A stretch of 64,000 nucleotides of DNA from Dactylonectria macrodidyma. Lineage: Eukaryota > Ascomycota > Sordariomycetes > Hypocreales > Nectriaceae. Below, in pieces: positions 58,797 to 64,000 of the stretch. Position 1 is the stretch's first letter; each line of letters opens with the position of its first letter. The stretch is taken from positions 5,580,001 to 5,644,000 of the forward strand of contig JAGMUV010000001.1 in assembly GCA_020744425.1 (NCBI GenBank), read 5' to 3'. Below the pieces are notes generated by a model. It was not told the DNA's origin. It saw nothing but the letters and a program-made list of their open reading frames with translations, and made no database searches. The translations under genes were made by a program, and so were the position numbers.

Positions 58797-60831
58797 TCAT
58801 TGCGCATTGTTTTCGGATCTGAGTGAAACCGGGCCCTGGAAACTTGGCGCCGCGGGCTTCACGCTGTCCAACTCTAGAGAGTTGGATCGAGGGCGCTTGT
58901 CCCTTCGGACAGTGCCTAGTCGCTGGTCACCATCTTGGTATTGGCTCTTGAATTGGTAGTAGGTCGGTTGCCGGGGACGACACATCACGACCAGGAAGTT
59001 GCGTACAATGCCCGACTGAGTAAACGCCCTGAATCGCTCCTTCTTGATAAACTTATGCGAGTTCATATACTCTCGTGTGGTTTCGCCCCGGGCCGTGAGG
59101 AAGATGTGATACCCCATCAATGCAGCGGGGTAGAGGAAAAAGATGAATCCGAGAATGATGAGCGCAAAGGGAACTGGAAAATGCTTCATGCCCTTGCCGA
59201 ACGAGACCTTCTCGCGGTTCGTGTAGGTAATGATCTGGACGAGACTCGTGCCGATGAGGTAGGCGGCGAGAACTGTGGAAGAGGTAACAAATGTAAAGAA
59301 ATATCGGTAGTTGCGTTTTCCGACACAGTTATTGAGCCAGACACAGTGGTGGTCGTGGGTCTCGATACAGTTATCGCAAAGGCGACAGTGGTGGGCACGT
59401 GGAGGGCGCCAGATGTTGCAAGTTCGGCAGTGCTTAACGGGGACTTCCATGGCGGCCGTGTTGGACTCAGCAGATTTGATTAGAGCCCAGTCAGTAGTTG
59501 GCGGGCCGGGCCGGAGGGGGTCGTCCTCCTCGTCCAAGGGTGGGAACCTGTGAAGATTTCGTGGTAGGATCTATCAAACGTCAGTGCTTGCGGGCATTCA
59601 GTCTCGGAAGAATACTCACCCCTGGATCTGAAACGGAGGCATGAATGAATGAAGAGAAGCATATGTAAGCGAGGTAGGCGAAGGTGATTGGAATTGCAGG
59701 TGAAATGTTCTTCCACAACCATGGTGCTTCGAAAGCGAAGAACAGGGCACAGGGGATGACGATGGCGAAGCCGGTGGCAATGTTGATAGGTCGTTGCCTC
59801 GTATTCTGCCACCGGCCACCCAGGCAGAAGATAGTATTCCCGTCAAAATATTGGTGAACTCGGCCGAGAGCGGGCTGTTGAGTTTGCGGCTGGGGGGCCT
59901 TCTGCGGTCGTGGTTCCTGCGAGTCTAGCGGCCGAAGTTGCGGTGACGATGCAGACGAAGGTAACTTCTCGGCGCCCTCGGTACTTCGGTTTGGGAGGCT
60001 TTGTCCCGGGTCGTTTTTGCTAGGAATAAGGAAGCTAGATCGGAACGACCGTGGGGATTTCATGGGAGTAGGTGTATTCCCGATATCTCTGTAGCTCTTG
60101 TCGACGTCGATCCTGTGCTGCATGGTTTGCTTATGATCCAACTTGCCCTGCAGGGGGCGGACACTATCCGTCAAACTTCCAGCAGGATAGTGACCATGGG
60201 TTGGGCTCGTGTTTGCTGTGATCCTGTCTAGGGTTTCCTGCTCGGTCATCTCAGTGCCTCGAGAGGGAGGGGGTTGCATGTTCTCCTCGTCAGTCAGAGT
60301 GCGCTGAACCTGAGCAATCGGGTTGGAGTTCATGCTCTGCCGCGCTACACTGCCACCCAAATCGGTTGCGTTGTCGTCGAAAGTCGGAGACTGCTGGCTC
60401 ATAGTGGGTGGGCGCGGCGGGCCGCCTCGCTGGGCCTGCAGCTTTTGAGAGCTCATAGGGCGAAAGAAGGCGTGCGACGTGAGCGAAGGAACATGACTGC
60501 GGTTGGAAAGACTTGGCGTTTGGCTGGTAGATGCGGCGGCTGTGCTCGCGGTACTCCGACGCTTGGCTGCAACACCAGCTACGTAGTTCTTTCGTGGCGA
60601 TTGACCCTGCCAGGCGCCCCTGGAGGAGGCACCAGTACGAGCAGTGCCAGGTCGTGATCCCACATCTACGCTCCGCGGCAGGCTCATTCTCTGTCGGTTC
60701 GCGTCGTGTTCATCGCCATCTTCGCTGGCAATATCGGTCATGCGGGAGGAGATGATGCTCGGGGGACCGGGCACTTCGGAACGGGGGATTTGGGGCGTCG
60801 GAAAGCCATCGTCCTCTTTCTTCGAAGCCAT
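58797..60831 (-). CDS. ERF2: DHHC palmitoyltransferase, ERF2-like
   Basis: Two exons (60831-59620, 59570-58797), 661 residues. Role by family: Erf2 with Erf4 S-palmitoylates Ras and other proteins at the ER/Golgi. Seen: a long disordered N-terminus (about 1-310) rich in Ser, Pro, Arg and Gln; two spans before the catalytic domain (ATGFAIVIPCALFFAF, PITFAYLAYICFSSF); the Cys-rich DHHC domain starting KHCRTCNIWRPPRAHHC with active site DHHC at 477-480 followed by VWLNNCVGKRNYRYF; two further spans; and a basic, Ser-rich cytosolic tail. The intron falls after SDPG, a typical site. Filamentous fungal Erf2 proteins share the long N-terminus. Enzyme class certain; the ERF2 orthology is inferred from architecture. 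Confidence 0.9.
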
Positions 60832-62218
60832 GGCGACAGTTGGTAGTTGTGTTGGTGGTAGTGGCGGTTATTGCAAGTTGATCCGGATATGCTATGACGT
60901 CTTGCGGCCAGGAGCTTTGAAAGAGGTTTCGCGTTCAATTTGTAGATATTCAAGATCGCATAGGATTATCTCGCTTTCATCGATTTTCGTGGGTATTGAG
61001 TTCGTCGGGGGGGGGGGAGGCTGGCGCGTTGGTGATCCGTGAGGTCGGCAAGGTCGGCTGGTGGCTCGTGTTTTGCTGTAGTCTGGAACTCTGGATGACA
61101 AGTCTAAGGGGCGGACCAGAAAAAGGGACGTGGGCGCGTGGGCCAAGGGCTCGGAATTGGAGAGGGCGGAGGGAAGGAGAAAAGGAGAGAATGAGTGTGT
61201 CAGCTGGAGGGAGGGCTTGTCTGGTGTGTTACGGCTGCAAAAGAAAGGAATGAGGGGGCAAAGAAGGACAACGGGACCAGACGAGAACAAGACGACTCGA
61301 GAGGGTGAAGAAGAGACGAATGCGATGCTCGTTCCTTTTTTTGCGGACCTTTGGCTGGACTACTGCATCGGGGATAACGTGCCCACCCGCGTTCTCTCAC
61401 TTCTTTGGTTGGAGAGGCAGTTGGCCTGAGGTACCACCCGTCCATCCGGGCCCATGTAGGGGGTCAGACCTCGTCGAAAAACCAACCTAATCTGCTTTGG
61501 CTGCGCATAGGAGGTGTCCTAGCGCTCACAGACCAATGGAATTTGCTTTTCTCCTGGTGAGTTCCGGAACACTCCTGGACAGTACATATTGCTGCTGCGA
61601 CCTACTGTGCATCAAGGTGTGTGAGTGCTAAGGGGTTGTGTATGGTCTCTCGGCATTCATCTACTGTACTAACCCTCATGTACTCCAGATCGACGGCTCC
61701 TGTTGGTACAATGTAAACGTCACACTGCGCTCCTGCGGCCACGGAATCATCTGCAGCACTGCGGCCTGTGCCTGACGAATGGCGGTGCACATACGTAGAC
61801 GTCACTGCTGGAGGGGCTGGGTTCATTCCTCGAGTTGGCATTGACAAGTCTCCGCTCTGCATGACGGGTGACGGGACGGGCCAAAGTAGGACGGGCCAAA
61901 GTAGGGCGGTCCAAGCACCAACATGATCCACGCCATCGGAATTTCTTTCGGCCTTAAATATGAGGCCGCAATAACTCGCAGGTGACCCCCAGCTCCACAT
62001 GGAGGTGTACCACACCAAAGACGTCACTGTCATCCGATTAGAAAACGTGACTGAGCACGTGATAGAGCTCATGTCGCATTGGCCAATGGCGTGCCGTGCA
62101 AACTGGGCCGCTGATGCTGGCCGAAATCATACGAGAACTTCCAGCTTCAACTTCACCACCACCGAAACCCTCCTGCATTCTCGCACTTCCCGCTCGCAGA
62201 ACCGCAACTCCCGTCACA
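60832..62218. other. Divergent intergenic region
   Basis: About 1.4 kb between divergent starts. It includes a run of about 12 G at 61006 and a GGGACGGGCCAAAGTAGG near-duplication at about 61870-61910. No gene recognised. Confidence 0.45.
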
Positions 62219-62799
62219 ATGGCCTCCCAAGTCACCCGCCGCTTCCTCTCCACCACCGCCCGCCGCCTCCAGGATGCTCAGAAGGCCGAGCTCAAGAAGG
62301 AGACCAAGCGCAACCCCGAGACTCTGGTGCGTCATAATTCCTCGGCCCACCCGACAACGCCCGCGGCGTGGCCTGCTTCGATCCCAAGACGACGACCAAC
62401 AACCGCTTCATGGAGCATTGGCTAACGTGAATGCTTCAATTGCAGATCCTCGGTGGTGTTATGCTCGCTGCTCTCGGCGGTGCCGGCTACTACTTCGGTA
62501 TGACGATTCATTGACGATGACCTCGCAAAATGCACCAACGCAGATTGCTGACCTGATGCGAACCACCAGGCCGATCGCCCACCGGCGCTACCTCCGAGAC
62601 CTCCGTCAACATCGCCAAGGACGGTCACCCTTGGGAGTCCGATACTCTGGGCAAGTACAAGTACCACCCCGGTGGTGACGCCAGCGCCGCGCCCAGGGAC
62701 GCTCCCAGCGCCCTCAACGTCGTCGTTGTTCCCAACGTCACCCTCCCCGCCGAGCTTCACGACAAGTACAACAAGTGGGGCAAGGAGGGCTACCCTTAA
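62219..62799 (+). CDS. Small mitochondrial inner-membrane-type protein
   Basis: Three exons (62219-62326, 62446-62497, 62570-62799), 129 residues. Seen: an Arg/Ser/Thr-rich N-terminus (SQVTRRFLSTTARRL) typical of a mitochondrial import signal, a charged segment (KAELKKETKRN), one hydrophobic Gly-rich span at about 37-54 (ILGGVMLAALGGAGYYF), and a polar C-terminus with HPWESDTLGKYKYHPGGD and a Trp-Gly-Lys end. This layout is common among fungal respiratory-chain accessory subunits and assembly proteins, but I do not recognise the family and assign no reaction. Introns interrupt just before and just after the membrane span. The start context CACAATGG is good. Confidence 0.85.
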
Positions 62800-63134
62800 A
62801 GCGCGAGATTGGGCGGATAGCGAGGCTGTATACGCAAGTATGCAGTTGTGAATTGGCGAATCGAGAGGTAGAGGGGAGCTAGATAAACTAGGCCCTCGTC
62901 CTCGCTGTGTAGATGAAGGACGGACTGGGTTCGAGCATTGGATTACATATGTTCGACCTGACCATGGCGCACAACAATATTTTCTAGCATTGTGTCTGCA
63001 TTCTCGAGTTTCATGGTTTCCAATTGCTGTGCTGAATGCGTGCATGCCTCGGTTCTCAACCCGAACGCTCGGGTTACTGGCTGATGTCGAAGAAGTAGTC
63101 AATGGTTGCTCTGCATGCTTACCCATATAATGTA

Positions 63135-63376
63135 AGTATTGCTATTCGCACAGTTAACTATTGCTATCCGCATAGCATTTCTAGATGAGCCCACTTCCAC
63201 CTACCTAGTGATAGTGATCCTAGTTAAGGTCACAAGATTGTATAAATATTAGGGTTAAGGGTACTGAATGAGAGTAATGCTATGCGAATTTAGGGATGAT
63301 TTTGCTGCAGCTAAGCTTGCGGGCTATTGATGTGCTGTGCATATAGCAATAGTTAACTGTGCGAATAGCAACACTC
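63135..63376. mobile_element. MITE with 29-bp perfect terminal inverted repeats
   Basis: Left repeat 63139-63167 begins TTGCTATTCGCACAG; right repeat 63343-63371 is its exact inverse over 29 bp, with looser matching continuing outward (AGTA/AGTG) to TA dinucleotides at 63133-63134 and 63377-63378, a plausible TA target duplication. The interior is about 175 bp, AT-rich and noncoding. The copy at 31779-32052 shares its interior blocks. A TA-inserting (Tc1/mariner-like) origin is inferred. Confidence 0.9.
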
Positions 63377-63575
63377 TATAATATTGTGTAATGACTGGCT
63401 AAGAAAGGAGAGTCGACATAATAGTCTGAAAAGACAACCGTTCACGTCCTCAATCATGTTCATATTTCTGTTACCTGGTATCGTAACGGCCTAACACCTT
63501 GCTTGTTACATGTATTTTGAAGTATCCAAACACCTTCGTACTCTTCCCTTGCGGTTCCGTCTCTTCTTATCGCGA

Positions 63576-64000
63576 CTATGCAATCAACGCCTCGATCTCT
63601 TCACTCGTGAAACCGAACAAATGCAATAGGTCCAACAAACTCTCCCCGTTCAAGCGTGCGTTCGCCTCCATCTGCACCAGAGGCTTCGCGTTCCAAGCGA
63701 CTCCAAGCCCCGCCTTTTCTAACATCAGAAGATCATTGGCGCCGTCACCGATGGCCACGACTTGCGACAGGTCAATGCCCTCCTTCTTGGCAATTTCGAC
63801 GAGAAGGTCGCGCTTGCGCTCCTTGCCCACGATAAGACCATCAACATCTCCTGTCAGCTTGTCATTCTCGATGACGACTTGGTTCGCGTAGGCGTAGTCA
63901 ATGCCCAGCTCGCCGGCGAGCCAACCTGTCAGGGGCTGGAAGCCGCCAGAAAGTACGGCCGTTTTGATGCCTAGACGCTTCAAGGCCTTGATCAGCTGGG
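63576..64000 (-). CDS. SER2: Phosphoserine phosphatase (SerB/SER2), partial at window edge
   Basis: Only the C-terminal 141 codons are in the window; the 5' part lies beyond 64000. Role: HAD-family hydrolase making serine from phosphoserine, the last step of serine synthesis. Seen: the Ser/Thr motif region KTAVLSGGF, GELGIDYAYANQVVIENDKLTG, the conserved Lys in VGKERK, and motif III/IV VVAIGDGANDLLML followed by GLGVAWNAKP, a diagnostic SerB ending. Stop at 63576-63578. The ATG-first residue of the visible fragment is not the true start. Confidence 0.93.
   Translation of the reverse strand, partial: QLIKALKRLGIKTAVLSGGFQPLTGWLAGELGIDYAYANQVVIENDKLTGDVDGLIVGKERKRDLLVEIAKKEGIDLSQVVAIGDGANDLLMLEKAGLGVAWNAKPLVQMEANARLNGESLLDLLHLFGFTSEEIEALIA

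Overview
This is a window of nuclear chromosome from a filamentous ascomycete (Pezizomycotina; gene content and intron style suggest Sordariomycetes, species not determinable here). The evidence is eukaryotic genes on both strands with short spliceosomal introns (GTRNGT donor, CTAAC-type branch site, YAG acceptor, mostly 45-95 nt), pyrimidine-rich leaders, and typical fungal families: TRPY channel, Mediator 17, eEF3, DHHC palmitoyltransferase, GH76 and GH16 wall enzymes, a Zn2Cys6 factor and a P450. All exon/intron models were built by hand; each accepted coding model closes in frame across its introns.

Layout. 0-11 kb, housekeeping: YVC1-like vacuolar channel (+), MED17 (+), and a large RING-containing SNF2 ATPase of the Uls1/Ris1 type (-). 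11.9-15 kb: a type II membrane nucleotide pyrophosphatase/phosphodiesterase (-), then a tRNA-Phe(GAA) gene (-) whose D-loop is split by a perfect 54-nt GT-AG spliceosomal-type intron; this is the most unusual object in the window. 15.3-20 kb: a small accessory group of Zn2Cys6 regulator (-), NmrA-like protein (+) and covalent-flavin (BBE-type) oxidase (-), with a 16 x 17-bp minisatellite between regulator and NmrA gene. 20.9-28 kb: membrane-anchored GH76 wall mannanase (-), a long gene-free stretch, and the exocytic R-SNARE (+). 30-34.4 kb: a broken, truncated copy of the arg-6 acetylglutamate kinase, a degenerate MITE and an intact four-exon P450 (+). 36-37 kb: an RS-rich RRM protein resembling RNPS1 (+). 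37.2-47.3 kb: about 10 kb almost without recognisable genes, rich in simple repeats. 47.3-54 kb: a GH16 glucanase-like gene interrupted by one in-frame TGA (+) and a multi-pass GT2 glycosyltransferase (+). 54-64 kb: eEF3 (-), ERF2-like palmitoyltransferase (-), a small mitochondrial protein (+), a well-preserved MITE with 29-bp perfect terminal inverted repeats, and the 3' end of a phosphoserine phosphatase (-) running off the edge.

How the genes relate. There are no operons. Recurrent themes are cell surface and secretion (GH76, GH16, GT2, R-SNARE, palmitoyltransferase) and gene expression (MED17, SNF2, RRM protein, eEF3, tRNA). The regulator/NmrA/oxidase trio may be a small metabolic cluster, but that is inference. 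The two MITE copies and the arg-6 pseudogene show past duplication and transposition at 30-32 kb and 63 kb.
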